A stretch of DNA of 64,000 nucleotides from the NCBI GenBank assembly GCA_010909725.1, contig JAACMV010000008.1:62001-126000 (forward strand). The letters are read 5' to 3'. How positions within the stretch are numbered: position 1 is the stretch's first letter; each line of letters begins with the position of its first letter. The stretch is from Picochlorum sp. 'celeri'. Taxonomy: Eukaryota > Chlorophyta > Trebouxiophyceae. Positions 21,303 through 31,784 of this stretch are shown here, one piece after another. The notes under the pieces were generated by a model. That model saw only the letters and a program-made list of their open reading frames with translations, was not told the DNA's origin and ran no database searches. The position numbers and the translations under genes are program-made.

Positions 21303-22325
21303 TTATTCTAAGAGCTGCCGCAATGCATTGGCCTTGTCTCCTGCAAGCTGATGAACTGGGAATCTAACAGAAAACTTGAGCTTCAAATTGCCCCGCTTCC
21401 CTGGACTCTTTGAAATGGGCATTCCTTCATTCGCAACGACTCGTTCATATCCTGGTTTAATAACTTCTTTCAATGGGACTCTCAAAATTCTATTATCTAG
21501 CGATTTCACGTCAATCTTGTTGCCCTCGGTCAATGCTTGAGCCAAGGTGATTGTCACTGTGGTGACGAGATCATCACCCTGTCTCTGAAACACTGGGTGA
21601 GGCTTTTGCGACACTACAAACACCAAATCTTGAGCCGGTCTACCAGGATATTCATCGCCTTTGCCAGGAAATGTGATTCGTGTACCTTCCTTCCATCCAG
21701 CCTTGACAGGAATCTCAAGAGTCTCCTCCACCTTCATAGACTTTCCAGTCCCACCATCTACAATACTCCTTGTCACCTTGCGCTTCTTCGTCGTTCCAGT
21801 ATACAACTCTTCTAACGTGAGATTCAGTGGCACCTCAACCTTTTGTGGAGCACTGGGTCGGCGACCGCCCATGCCACCCATACCTCCCATGCCTCCAAAT
21901 CCTCCAAACAAATCATCATCCATACCACCCATGGATGCACCAAACCCTCTTCTAGAACCGCCACCCATCCCTCCGAATCCACCGCCTCCACCAAACAAGT
22001 TCTCAAAGATATGCCGCGCCATATCATCATCCATATGATACGATCCTCCAGCAAATCCGCCCGGCATGCCATTCTGCCCACCACCTGGAGGAACTCCTGA
22101 TTTCAACCCCTCCTCTCCATACGTATCATATATCTCCCGCTTCTCAGGATCCGATAACACATCATACGCTTCTGAAATCTCCTTGAACTTTTTCGTCGCC
22201 TCCTCCTGGTTATCAGGGTTCTTATCAGGATGCCACTTCACAGCCAACTTTCTGTACGCCTTTTTCAACTCAGCATCCGTTGCTGTCTTCCCAACCCCCA
22301 GAATACCATAATAATCAGCTCCCAT
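21303..22325 (-). CDS. Type II (class B) DnaJ/Hsp40 co-chaperone, DNAJB1/Sis1-like
   Basis: Single exon. I choose the ATG at 22325 ([12 protein letters not shown], 340 residues) because the J domain starts immediately, as in the family. The frame stays open to an ATG at 22373, adding 16 basic residues. J domain at about 1-70 with HPD in [10 protein letters not shown] Gly/Phe/Met-rich linker (about 75-155) follows. Two beta-barrel substrate-binding domains come next ([40 protein letters not shown]) with no CxxCxGxG zinc fingers, which defines type II. The C-terminus is for dimerisation. It stimulates cytosolic Hsp70. A perfect heat-shock element lies about 230 bases upstream. Confidence 0.93.
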   Translation of the reverse strand: MGADYYGILGVGKTATDAELKKAYRKLAVKWHPDKNPDNQEEATKKFKEISEAYDVLSDPEKREIYDTYGEEGLKSGVPPGGGQNGMPGGFAGGSYHMDDDMARHIFENLFGGGGGFGGMGGGSRRGFGASMGGMDDDLFGGFGGMGGMGGMGGRRPSAPQKVEVPLNLTLEELYTGTTKKRKVTRSIVDGGTGKSMKVEETLEIPVKAGWKEGTRITFPGKGDEYPGRPAQDLVFVVSQKPHPVFQRQGDDLVTTVTITLAQALTEGNKIDVKSLDNRILRVPLKEVIKPGYERVVANEGMPISKSPGKRGNLKLKFSVRFPVHQLAGDKANALRQLLE

Positions 22326-22906
22326 ATCGCCTGCTGATCCTCTTTTTCGCTTTGCCCTCGCCTGTTGCTCCACGGTAAATCCCTGACCACGCCTGGTTTT
22401 TTTTCAAAAATCAAAATCCCACACACACGCTCGCGTATATCAACGCCTAGGTCTTTACAAACTGTATTGGATGAAAATAATGTTGCTACGAAACATGTAT
22501 CAATTATATTCACTGTCCGATGGACCAGATTCGGATCTATATAGAATTATTTTTTCTGGAACCTTCGATTCGGGGTTGTCCATAAAGTACGGTCAAACAC
22601 TGTGTTGGACCGAGGAACAATAGAATTCCATCCACCCGATTCCGTATATAGATATATTATGAATGACAAGAAATGCGTGATCCGGATAATGGTCCAAAGG
22701 ACGCATCCACTGTACATCGAAATACCTTGCCTTTTAACTCTTCTCATATTCGATACGTTTCAGCAACGTGATAAGGATCGGAGGGCGCCATTTAGACGCT
22801 GGCATTGTCATCTCAACAACAACAATGCTACACACAAAGGACATGTGATTGATTGACACATGCCTACAACAGAAAATTCGTCATTCTCGTCATTTAGAAA
22901 ACCAAC
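22326..22906. other. Divergent intergenic region between DnaJ and MYB genes
   Basis: No gene supported. It holds the DnaJ promoter on the minus strand, including the heat-shock element, and the MYB promoter on the plus strand. There is an AT-rich segment with TATA-like words near 22530-22550 and 22640-22655. Confidence 0.5.
22554..22566. promoter_or_regulatory. Heat-shock element (three-unit HSE)
   Basis: The sequence TTCTGGAACCTTC is a perfect nTTCnnGAAnnTTCn array, the trimeric HSF binding site. It lies about 230 bases upstream of the DnaJ start codon in the intergenic region shared with the MYB gene. Hsp40 genes are commonly HSF targets, so the site is probably functional for the DnaJ gene. 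Confidence 0.7.
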
Positions 22907-23548
22907 ATGGTTTCTGGAACTCGATCAGCTGGGAATGGAACGAAGCAGCAGCAGAAGAAGGATGCTGACGGAAGTCATGCCAAGAGGGCAGAGGGCAAGG
23001 CAGCTGACCATGCCGTGGCAAAGGGTGGTTGGAGCGAAGAGGAAGATCGGGTCTTTGAAAACTCACTCGCACAATACTGGGATTTTCCTGATAGGTTTGA
23101 AAAGTGTGCGTCAATGTTGTCGAGGAAGAATCTCACCGATGTGATTGCTCGGTTTAAAGAATTAGATGAAGATATTAGGAATATAGAAATGGGTCGGGTG
23201 CAGATGCCAGCATATCCTGTGCCAGGTGAAGCGTTGTCGATATCACAGCTGCAGAAAAAAGTGAAGAGTCAAGATACGGAGCGACGAAAGGGTATTCCGT
23301 GGACGGAGGAGGAGCACAGGTTGTTTTTAATGGGTCTGGCCAAGTATGGCAAGGGTGACTGGAGGTCCATTTCTAGGAATTTTGTGATTACGAGAACTCC
23401 GACACAGGTGGCGAGTCATGCGCAAAAGTACTTTATACGGTTGAATTCTCAAAACAAAAAAGATAAGAGGCGTGCATCCATCCATGATATCACCTCGGTG
23501 CATCCCGAGTATAAAAAAAAGCCAAAAAAGAGCACCAAAAAAGAGTAA
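22907..23548 (+). CDS. MYB-related transcription factor, SHAQKYF type (DIVARICATA-like)
   Basis: Single exon, 213 residues. A first SANT/MYB-like repeat spans about 40-95 ([18 protein letters not shown]). The second, at about 130-185, starts [19 protein letters not shown] and ends [16 protein letters not shown], the plant SHAQKYF signature. A Lys-rich tail ([13 protein letters not shown]) follows, as in DIV/RADIALIS relatives. The SHAQKYF repeat binds I-box or GATAA-like DNA in the family. Targets unknown. The protein is shorter than most plant DIV proteins but has both repeats. Confidence 0.9.
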   Translation: MVSGTRSAGNGTKQQQKKDADGSHAKRAEGKAADHAVAKGGWSEEEDRVFENSLAQYWDFPDRFEKCASMLSRKNLTDVIARFKELDEDIRNIEMGRVQMPAYPVPGEALSISQLQKKVKSQDTERRKGIPWTEEEHRLFLMGLAKYGKGDWRSISRNFVITRTPTQVASHAQKYFIRLNSQNKKDKRRASIHDITSVHPEYKKKPKKSTKKE

Positions 23549-23833
23549 CTACTAGTCTCCAAGAGTAGTAGAAAGAAACATCCCGTTGGGATGGTACCGA
23601 CACATCCATATCGATATATTATTTTTTTTGTGTGTTTGTTGTAGAAAAATGTTACAAGTTACAAGAAGTGTGGTCCTGCAAATCTCCTCTCATCGTCAAA
23701 AAAATCGTCTCCTTTGATCGTGTGCCAGACACTGCCAACAAGGGCTGTGCTCGTGTGCAATGCATTCTGTGGGGTCCACTGTATATCATTATATTGCTGA
23801 ATTTTTCAATACCGAGATGTTCCTCTGCTTGCG

Positions 23834-25066
23834 TCATTCGTATGCGTCTTTGGGCGCAATAGCAAGAGACAGGCACGCTGCCGCTGTTCCCACTGGCCTC
23901 AAGTCTTCTCCCTTTATGCGATGCTCATTCTTCTTCTTAAAAGCAAGCACGCTCGATTCGATCTTCTGCTTCAAAGAATGATCTTTCTCGGAGGGTCCCA
24001 ATGCCGCTTTCTTCCCCTGGCGCTGCAGCAATGTCTGTCTGATTGCCTCAAAGAAGCAGAAGAAGATTGCTGAATTCAATCCATTGGACAATGCACGCGG
24101 TCCAATACCCCTAAAGAAGGACGCGACACCTTTTCCTTCGCTAACAATCGCTTTTGCCGCACTAAAGAATGTAGGACGTGAACTAGCTGTACACATCATG
24201 ACTGTTTTGATGACATCTAATGGGGTTGTGGCTGCAGCTGCAGCCGCTCCAGCAAAGCCACCCATGGCGAGATCTTCTACAACAGATGCAGGACGATCTC
24301 CTCTCATGTGACTATGAACTTTTCGTAAACTCTCATACACGGCAAATTTCACAGCCATGTCTGGCACATCCTCCAGAATCGTGGGCAAGAAGCCCGTGAA
24401 CAACCCCCTCACCCCGGCAGCCGACACAATCGATTTGGCAGCATTGAATAGATTGCTATACACTCCTGCTTGAACAGACCGAATACAAACCGCTAAAGGA
24501 ACCTTGACAACACTGCTTCCAAGAGCAGCTGCACCACCTGCCACAAACGCAGTAGACCCATCATTCAATTTTGTCTTGCTCTTCAGCACATTCTTCGTCG
24601 TCGAGTAAAACGCAAAATACGTCCCAATGATTATACCAGCTCCAGAAGCAGCCCCTATGACACCTTTATATAACCCTCTGAATTCATACAGACCTCTGTG
24701 AATCTTCAACCCCATCCTCTTCATCGTCCCTCTTCCATGAAGAGACACTCCCTTCCTTACATGACGAGGCCCTGCCTGCATTCTAACCTTCATTGTATCC
24801 AGCGGATGAATCGTCCCTTGCGACGCCGCACGTGCCACAGCTCCAGCCACAACATCATGCGCTGGCTTTGTATCAGGCTTTGGCGGTGGTGGCGGAGCCA
24901 CACTGTTCGCAGATGCCGCCGCAGCCACCGTCACACCCTCTGATTTATCCATCAATAAACTACCTGAAGGCACCGGTGACATGAACACCCGCCTCAAAGC
25001 CAAGGTAATAGCAGTCCCTGTAGCAGCTGTGACCACCCCCTGCAAGCACATCAACCAACCAACCAA
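23834..25066 (-). CDS. Mitochondrial-carrier-family protein, SAM carrier-like (SAMTL-type)
   Basis: The main exon encodes about 400 residues. Carrier signatures are PLDTMKVRMQ (first repeat) and PLDVIKTVMM (third). The second is degenerate (PLAVCIRSV, no acidic residue). Six membrane segments can be traced from the AxGAAAGA-like runs (GGAAALGSSVVKVP, GGFAGAAAAAATTP). The order and third repeat resemble plant plastid S-adenosylmethionine carrier-like proteins, so SAM or another nucleotide-like solute is a guess by family. The 5' end is uncertain: sequence before about 25045 looks intronic (a CTTGCAG acceptor), and a likely first exon starts at an ATG at 25195 (MANVAGLGDPRFARW). I could not settle the junction phase. 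Confidence 0.8.
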   Translation of the reverse strand: MVGWLMCLQGVVTAATGTAITLALRRVFMSPVPSGSLLMDKSEGVTVAAAASANSVAPPPPPKPDTKPAHDVVAGAVARAASQGTIHPLDTMKVRMQAGPRHVRKGVSLHGRGTMKRMGLKIHRGLYEFRGLYKGVIGAASGAGIIIGTYFAFYSTTKNVLKSKTKLNDGSTAFVAGGAAALGSSVVKVPLAVCIRSVQAGVYSNLFNAAKSIVSAAGVRGLFTGFLPTILEDVPDMAVKFAVYESLRKVHSHMRGDRPASVVEDLAMGGFAGAAAAAATTPLDVIKTVMMCTASSRPTFFSAAKAIVSEGKGVASFFRGIGPRALSNGLNSAIFFCFFEAIRQTLLQRQGKKAALGPSEKDHSLKQKIESSVLAFKKKNEHRIKGEDLRPVGTAAACLSLAIAPKDAYE

Positions 25067-25882
25067 TCAATCACTCTCTCATCCACCCTGATGCATGGAA
25101 ATTGAAACAATGCTATAGAGATGCTCGTATCAAAACCAAGACTGGCCCATCCACCGAGCAAACCTTGGATCACCCAAACCTGCCACATTCGCCATGATCA
25201 ACGACGCCCACCATCGACAAACCCATAAACCCATTCAAAGTTTACTAAAATTCACATATATACCAATTTCCTACCCACCAATACCCCTCAGCCCCAACCC
25301 CACCCCATACAGAATCAGCCGCGCACGGCAGCCCCTTTCCCGCGTTCCAGAGTCTCCCACGGACATACCTGTGTTACGCTGCAAAACGGTGGACCGACTC
25401 CTAGATGTGCCTTTCTTTCTTCTATAGAGATGATACTGGGATCACCTGAACAGTCTACTGATGAATGCCCACGAACGCAGTGTTGCTTCACCATGGCGTT
25501 GTTGCTCTGCAAAACTTTGACAATCGAACGACACGTAGACCTATGATAGGCACGCGTTTACGTTACTGAATTGTCAATACGTCTATCACTGAACCAAGGA
25601 TTCTGTCCAATAGGTATCCTCGAGTTGAAGGAATTTTGATTTGTCAGCCACGGGCGTTGACAGTGCGCGGTTGTCGAGTCACTCGGCTCACAGGGCACTG
25701 ATCCACATTCAATAGCGACAATCGTTGAATAAGAAATAGTAGTGTGTGGAAGAATGGGGGTTGAGGGCTTTGGATGCGAGGGATGCGAGGTCACAGATGT
25801 GCCAATCACACGCCTCGGGGGCGTTGCCCATGCAGCCATGGCATTGATGGGAGATGTGTGTATTGTATTGCATGGGCGGTTG
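25067..25882. other. Intergenic between two minus-strand genes
   Basis: Apart from the probable first exon of the carrier gene (about 25155-25195), no gene is supported. A 122-codon minus frame at 25558-25926 overlaps the NAGS end and is Pro/Ser/Thr-rich without family features, so I discount it. Confidence 0.5.
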
Positions 25883-27610
25883 TTACACGAGGTATTTGTA
25901 ATAGAGCTGTGAATTTCTGGAGGCATCTATTGCCTTTCTACGAGATTCTGGTAGTAGTGTCGACTCATGAGCTACTCCTGCGGAATGGAAGCCTCGCTGT
26001 TGGAACCAGTCTGCTGTGCGGGTGGTGAGGAGGACGAGGACACTGATGCCCAGTGAGCTGGACCTGTCTTCTATATACTCCAAGAGTGTATCACCTTTTC
26101 CTCCTCCTCTGTATTCAGGATGGACACAGAATGCTCCGAGTTCTGCAACCATGTCTCCGTCATTGTTTTGGCCCAATGGTCTCATCGAGGCACAGGCCAA
26201 GAGCTGATTTTCTCTCTCCAGGACTGTGAAATGGGACACATCATCTGCCAGGCTCTGATGAGTTCGTTGAACGATGACTCCTTTTTCCACCATTGGTTGT
26301 AAGAGATCGTAAATGCGAGTCACGTCTGTGCTCGTGGCAGGGCGGATTCCTTCATAAAAGTCTGATGAGATCATGGATCCAACACCATCTGTTGAATACA
26401 GTTCTAATAACAGCGCTCCATCTATACTCGCATCTATCAAATGCGCTCGCTTGACACCAGCTTTGCATACCATGCACGCCGCGAGCAGCGGCATGGGCAA
26501 GCCTAATTCATACCATGTGTCAAAGTCCAGCTCATCTTCTGCTCTTTTGAATGCCTCTTCATCAGAGCCATGGTCGAGTGATGGCGCCCTTGTATCAGAT
26601 GCGTGTCGTCCATCCATGATTGTTTCCCGGGATGTATTGAGGAGGAGATTTTCTGCCTCTTGCAACGGTAACCACGCTGGGAGCATGTCAAGCATTGGAT
26701 CTCCCCCTGGGGGTGCCACTACAATTAGCTTGTCTGCATTCAAATCTATTGCCGCTCTCACCGCGACTGAATAAATATCACAGTTTAAAGGTTCTCCAGA
26801 AGCCGAATAACCTAGATTGGACAGTAACACAACATTTCCGTTCTTTAGTTGATGGCGTACAGCATCAGCCTGGATAAACCTGACAGAGCCAGTGTGCTGG
26901 TAATCTACTCCCCCAACAACACCTTTCCGCTTGGCAGCGACATAATTACCAGATACTGTGGTGACTGTAGGTGCTTGGGATCTTGCTGCGCTACTGCCCC
27001 GTGCATGCCGGCGCATCATGGTTATTGTTGGTGCTTTGGAGAGCCTTGCCTCCACCATCATCCGAGCTGCCCCGGCAGCTGACACTGCAGCCTTCATGGC
27101 TACATCATCAGTCACTCTATATCCTTTAGCATACTGAGGTTCGCTCCCTTTGGCACGGATAGCCTCATTGATCTGCATACGAGCCCCGACAACAACTACC
27201 AAATGGACTCCCAGGCCATGAAGTAATGCCACATCCTGCAGGAGCGTGTCCAGCACATCCTGCCTATCAACAACCTCACCAGGCACTGCTATGACAAAGG
27301 ATCTACCCCTGTGACCTTCGATATAGGGCGATGCCTGCCTGAAGAACTTTACAAACAACCCATACTGTTCCCGTTCCAAAGAACCACCACTCGCCCTGCC
27401 GGTTGTGGTCGGCTGACTATTGGGTTCAACGTCGATCGACGCATCATATTCGTATAATGAATGTGATTTCATGCCATGATGATGTCTTGGATGGACAATA
27501 TAGGACTGAAAAGCGATCGGTCGGTGTCCCTGCCTGCTGGCAGTTTGTGGAGAAGAGGGAAAAAACAGACTCCTACCCCTGGATGGCTGGCAGCTGCCCA
27601 GCCCCGTCAT
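25883..27610 (-). CDS. N-acetylglutamate synthase (ArgA-type amino-acid kinase plus GNAT)
   Basis: Single exon, 575 residues, near the length of plant NAGS proteins. An N-terminal extension of about 80 residues, basic and Ser-rich, may be a plastid transit peptide. The amino-acid kinase fold runs from about 100 to 390 (FVIAVPGEVVD, VVVVGARMQINEAIRAKG, VVLLSNLGYSASGEPLNCD), followed by a Ser/Asp-rich linker. The GNAT domain at about 430-560 includes ELGAFCVHPEYRGGGKGDTL, the acetyl-CoA motif. The enzyme makes N-acetylglutamate from glutamate and acetyl-CoA, the first step of arginine synthesis. In ArgA-type enzymes arginine binds the kinase domain and inhibits. The gene diverges from ODR4 with only 188 bases between starts. 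Confidence 0.92.
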   Translation of the reverse strand: MTGLGSCQPSRGRSLFFPSSPQTASRQGHRPIAFQSYIVHPRHHHGMKSHSLYEYDASIDVEPNSQPTTTGRASGGSLEREQYGLFVKFFRQASPYIEGHRGRSFVIAVPGEVVDRQDVLDTLLQDVALLHGLGVHLVVVVGARMQINEAIRAKGSEPQYAKGYRVTDDVAMKAAVSAAGAARMMVEARLSKAPTITMMRRHARGSSAARSQAPTVTTVSGNYVAAKRKGVVGGVDYQHTGSVRFIQADAVRHQLKNGNVVLLSNLGYSASGEPLNCDIYSVAVRAAIDLNADKLIVVAPPGGDPMLDMLPAWLPLQEAENLLLNTSRETIMDGRHASDTRAPSLDHGSDEEAFKRAEDELDFDTWYELGLPMPLLAACMVCKAGVKRAHLIDASIDGALLLELYSTDGVGSMISSDFYEGIRPATSTDVTRIYDLLQPMVEKGVIVQRTHQSLADDVSHFTVLERENQLLACASMRPLGQNNDGDMVAELGAFCVHPEYRGGGKGDTLLEYIEDRSSSLGISVLVLLTTRTADWFQQRGFHSAGVAHESTLLPESRRKAIDASRNSQLYYKYLV

Positions 27611-27798
27611 CGTATGGACGCCAACAGTGTATTTGTTTCATATAGTACTGTCATGAATACACGAGACATGGCATTTTCTTCGAGAAGGTGATGATGAAGA
27701 AGGAGAATATAGCAAGGTTGACGGTAATTAGATAGAATACGAACATTGGTCCAAGCAAATAAAGGCTGGTCCTTGGTCCAGTCAAACTGGTCTGTTTT

Positions 27799-29284
27799 AT
27801 GAATATGGTTCGATCAGTACTCGTGGACGCTTCTTGTCAGCAATATGCTGACGAGAGGATGCTCAAACGAGCTCCAGCAGAGGTGGGGTTGTTGCTGTGT
27901 AGAGCGCTCTCGAACAATAACGCTGAGTTTTTCTGTTTTTGAATCACAATTGACTATTGAAATGCAGGTCGGTATTCTTATTGGGCGCCGAACGAGCTCA
28001 AAAGATTTTGTTCTCCAATTCATTGCCACCCCAGAGGAAGAAGAGGGACACGGTGCCGTGCGAGTTGTGGGGGGCCGTTCTTCATCCAGTCTAGAATTTG
28101 ACACAGAATGGATTAGTGAGCACGCATGCCAGTTGGGGAGGATACTTCCTGGGGGGTTGTGTGTCTTGGGGGTGTATGTATTCTGTGAGAGTGGTGCATT
28201 TCAGGGATCACAGAGCGCCTTGGCTGGGCTTTTGGCACAGATTGAAAATACCATGATCTTGGGAAAGAAGGATATGGTGAATTTGATTGTGCATGTCGAT
28301 GCGGGGAGGGGTGTTTTGTCAGCAAAGGAGGAGGATGGGGCAGGTTCCATGCTCAAGCCATGTGATCTGAAGAATTCTTCACTCCTGACCGAGATGGTTG
28401 AGATACAGTGCCTGTATCCATTGAATGTACGGGTTGATATATGTAGCGATAAGAGTCTCTTGTGTGATTTGATCAATGAATTAGTTACGTATGAGGTGGA
28501 GCAACGAGTAAGCAATGCTGTACCATTGTTCCATGGTCAGATTCCTGAGAGTCAGGAGAGCATGATCCATGACATGAAGAGGGAAGGATTCGATCATATT
28601 CCTCTGAAATTTCTTATACCGATTTCTAGATATGGCGTACCAGCTGTAGGGGTGAAGAAAGCGCATAAGAGAGAGTTGAGTGGTACATATTATTCAAAAG
28701 GGCAGTTTACCCTGACTGGGAATATGGAATGTAGAGCATATGTGTTCAATCGCGAAAAGGTAGATGATACCATTAGTGCTATTAAAGAAGATATAGAGTC
28801 ATCGTTAAGGTCAAGACTGGAAGTTTTGATCGAAGCAGCAGAGATGGCAACTGAAGCTATGGAACAGCAGCAGCCGCGGACCAGCAGCAAGGACAGCAAG
28901 TCATCCGATGTGAGCCGAAAGCATCCACTGCTAGATACTATAGGACATGTAGGAGCATACGAACCTCAGTTTCCACAGAGAGCGTTTTTGAAATGGAAGA
29001 TAGGCGCGTGTACATACTGTGACTATATTGTTCAAGGGGATGGAGTGTCAGAGGCTCTTCATCGGGTTAGGGAACTTGTTGGACCTGGGCGGGTCGATGC
29101 CAGGACATTCCATTGCTCTGAAAAGATTATAGAAAGTATTGGGGCATCTGGGAAGGGGGCATCGAACAAGAAGCCCGCACGAGGAGTACTTGAACGTCTT
29201 TTGTCTTCATGCAACATTATGCTCACTGGAACCGCAATGATTGTTGCCATTCTAGCAATTTTGGCATCGCTCTTACTCGTGTAA
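27799..29284 (+). CDS. ODR4-like protein
   Basis: Two exons, 27799..27882 and 27968..29284, give 466 residues. Exon 1 (28 aa, MNMVRSVLVDASCQQYADER) joins in phase to VGILIGRRTSSKDFVLQF. This matches the ODR4 arrangement of a short N-terminal helix followed by an xGLLIGxxSxxxDFV block. The next block EHACQLGRILPGGLCVLGVYV is the family's EHAxQVxRMLxGG. The C-terminus has a single hydrophobic anchor (IMLTGTAMIVAILAILASLLLV). In animals ODR4 is an ER membrane protein that partners UFSP2 and helps receptor folding. Plant homologues are uncharacterised. Donor GTGGGG is weak. An ATG in the intron at 27962 would give an alternative start. A TGTAA spans the stop. Confidence 0.8.
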
Positions 29285-29929
29285 AAAGACATGATTGATC
29301 ATCTTTTCAAGAGAGCGACATTTTTGTCGAGTCGTACATGTTGTTGTTGACTCACGTTTGGAACAACACCTGCCCCAAGGGGGGCCTCGGCGGGTCGAAC
29401 ACATCATGCTCCAAGAGGTCCTGGTCGCCACATTGTCACATCAAATGGCGATTGCTCGGTCCGAACTCTGCATGCTCCCTTAAAGATGCACGCGCATGTA
29501 ATCATGAGCATATTTATTCTCTTCCGATTCTATTTCAAAGACATCTCGTGGCAATTTCGTGATACATTCGGTCAATCGTTGCCAGACCTTTTACAAATCC
29601 AGCAGGTGCGTTTTTCTCCTTTGTGGTCCCCTCATGCAAGCATCGCGTCGCTGCTCTCCTTTGCGATCGAGACGGTGGTACACTGCCTGATTATATGCTC
29701 TTCCACTGAAGATTGATCCTGCTCTGATGCGGATCACGGTAGAGCATGGCAGGCTGGTGTATCAATCCCCATGCTTGGACCTGCAGTACCACTTGGACGA
29801 CAGCTAATGCTCATGTGCCATGCAGGACTCGTGATCCACACTCCAGCGCTTGATTGTATAAAGAGAAGATTTGATACAGATACGAAGAGAAGATATAACG
29901 TTTCGTCGAAGTTTCCAGTTTATGTCAAT
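29285..29929. other. Intergenic and upstream region of AP2 gene 1
   Basis: No gene supported. The reading frame of AP2 gene 1 is open from an upstream ATG at 29771, but the TATA box at 29857 argues that transcription starts downstream of it. Confidence 0.45.
29857..29863 (+). promoter_or_regulatory. TATA box of AP2 gene 1
   Basis: TATAAAG lies 67 bases before the ATG at 29930. This spacing fits a transcription start about 30 bases downstream and a short 5' UTR, and it supports the ATG at 29930 over the in-frame ATG at 29771. Confidence 0.5.
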
Positions 29930-31003
29930 ATGCAAAACTCACCTGAATTTCATTGGACAGCATCAGGGGTTTCGACTCCCATGGCATCCCCTATGCAGGC
30001 TCAAAACAGTCCAACCGCCATGGGAATAATTAGATATATGGTTTCAGATTGCATCAAGTCGAGAAGAACTGAAAGGCGAGGAGGTAGCTCAAAGTTGGGA
30101 TCAAAGTACAGAGGAGTAACACATCATGCCCGCACAAACAGATATGAGAGTCATATTTGGGATGAGGGCAAGCAGCTTTATCTCGGTGGATTTTACAATG
30201 AACTTCAAGCAGCTTTGGCATATGATTTGGCAGCAACTCGCCTGCGTGGTGATGAAGCCATCCTTAATTTTGACAGGAATACATGCTCTGCAGAACTCGC
30301 AGAGCGTTTCTCTGTGACTCCAGAGCAGGTGATTATGTGCCTTCGACAGCAAAGCAAAGACATGAATAAGGTCGATCAGAGTAGAGATTATACCACTGAT
30401 GAATGGGAATTGCACATGTCCCACGTCATCAATCCATTAAAGCAGCATATTGGCGTGTATGCTTCTGAAGTTGAAGCAGCTCAAGCATACGACAGGGCCA
30501 TGATCAGATGCATCGGCCTCGAAGCCGCTCCTCTCATCAATTTTCAGTTACTCGACTATTTGGATATGCTAACTGCTGACCAGATATCTGAAGCAATGCA
30601 GAGGGGATTAGTTCCATCGGTGATTCCACAGACATTCTCACCAACATCCCCACCAACACCAATCTACACCGTAGAGAGCAATCCAGCTCAGCAAAATCAT
30701 GGCATGAATGATGCAAAAGAACAGCAGGTATCTCATCAAGCCAATTCAGCTGACACGCTGTCCCCTATGGACAGTCCTGATCCGCGTGGCCATGCAGTGA
30801 GGAGGAGAACCAGTAACACACCACGTAGTGTTCTTGACAGTAAAGATGATGACGAAGATGGCGATGCAGACCATGAAGTCGGAGTGAAAAGACAACAGAG
30901 AGAGGAGGATGAAGAAGAAGAAGAAACGTCTCCTCACTACCAACGGAAGAGTAAGAGATTACAGCGCGAGTCTCCCAGCGATGAACAAGACGTATCTTCA
31001 TGA
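29930..31003 (+). CDS. AP2-domain transcription factor, second AP2 domain degenerate
   Basis: Single exon, 357 residues from MQNSPEFHWT. A first AP2 domain at about 58-117 is complete: SKYRGVTHHARTN, a YESHIW strand, LYLGGF and the AALAYDLAATRLRG helix. A second unit at about 155-215 keeps the RAYD part (YASEVEAAQAYDRAMIRCIG) but has lost the YRG strand region, where DYTTDEWELHMSHV stands in place of the GVTxxxxGRWEARI pattern. The tail is Ser/Pro-rich, then acidic with Glu runs and a basic KSKRLQRE end. Domain order is that of the AP2/ANT double-domain group. The next gene downstream has the same architecture with both domains intact. A Ser/Thr/Pro tail may be activating (inference). Confidence 0.87.
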   Translation: MQNSPEFHWTASGVSTPMASPMQAQNSPTAMGIIRYMVSDCIKSRRTERRGGSSKLGSKYRGVTHHARTNRYESHIWDEGKQLYLGGFYNELQAALAYDLAATRLRGDEAILNFDRNTCSAELAERFSVTPEQVIMCLRQQSKDMNKVDQSRDYTTDEWELHMSHVINPLKQHIGVYASEVEAAQAYDRAMIRCIGLEAAPLINFQLLDYLDMLTADQISEAMQRGLVPSVIPQTFSPTSPPTPIYTVESNPAQQNHGMNDAKEQQVSHQANSADTLSPMDSPDPRGHAVRRRTSNTPRSVLDSKDDDEDGDADHEVGVKRQQREEDEEEEETSPHYQRKSKRLQRESPSDEQDVSS

Positions 31004-31784
31004 GACATGCATGTGTGGTGTGCAATTCTTGGGATACATGTATACCATGTGCACGTCATTTTGCATGAAAGGGTCTTCGCACATGCTATGGGATAATTGC
31101 CAGATGGATGTATCATATGCACAACAATAGGTTGTACGCAATCATGGCCTGGCATGTACAAATGCATGGAGAGATTTGCACCCCATGCCAAACATACATC
31201 TTCTCCGAACCAGTTTTGAACACACCGAAGAAAATTATACTGTCATACATCATTACTGTAAAATACCATCCATGATACCAGGAGACATCCAATCGAGAAG
31301 CACCGAAACACGTACAGTGCATGAGGCGCGTGCTCATGCATCGGCGATGCGCCTCGTTGCCTCGAAGTTCGCAGCACAGACTGCCTCGATCGATCTATCC
31401 AAGAAATACCCATCAAAGAGCGGTTGGTCAACAGAAAAGGTTGAATCCCCTCATATCCAGCATATTTTAATATATATTTTACGTGTAAGCTTCAATTCAA
31501 GCTTTTCGGAGACATTGACGTAGGAATCCATTCATTCCACGTCGATATCCTGACACGTACAGAGACTCGGGTGGTAGAGCGAGGATACCCTTACTCACCA
31601 CTGTTGATAATACGCCTCTGATTCTATCTATTGTAGATTCTATATATCGATTCACTTTGTGAATACAGAAGTGAACCAGTTGCATTGCGATTGAGAGGAG
31701 CAATCGGACATTGAGACACAACCCAACCACCAGAGCGATATCGCTTCAGAAACAAACGTTGATAACAAGGGAACGAGAGAGATC
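31004..31784. other. Intergenic between the two AP2 genes
   Basis: No gene supported. AT-rich words TATATAT at 31641-31647 lie about 140 bases before the start of AP2 gene 2 and could be its TATA box. TGTAA at about 31257 may be the poly(A) signal of AP2 gene 1. A short inverted run of AAGCTTGAATT/AATTCAAGCTT sits near 31488-31506. Confidence 0.45.

Noticed and set aside
25558..25926. 122-codon minus-strand frame
   Set aside because: Low-complexity Pro/Ser/Thr composition, overlaps the NAGS 3' end, no domain or neighbour support.
29320..29420. tRNA-like B box (GGGTCGAACAC)
   Set aside because: No A box, anticodon stem or acceptor pairing could be built around it.
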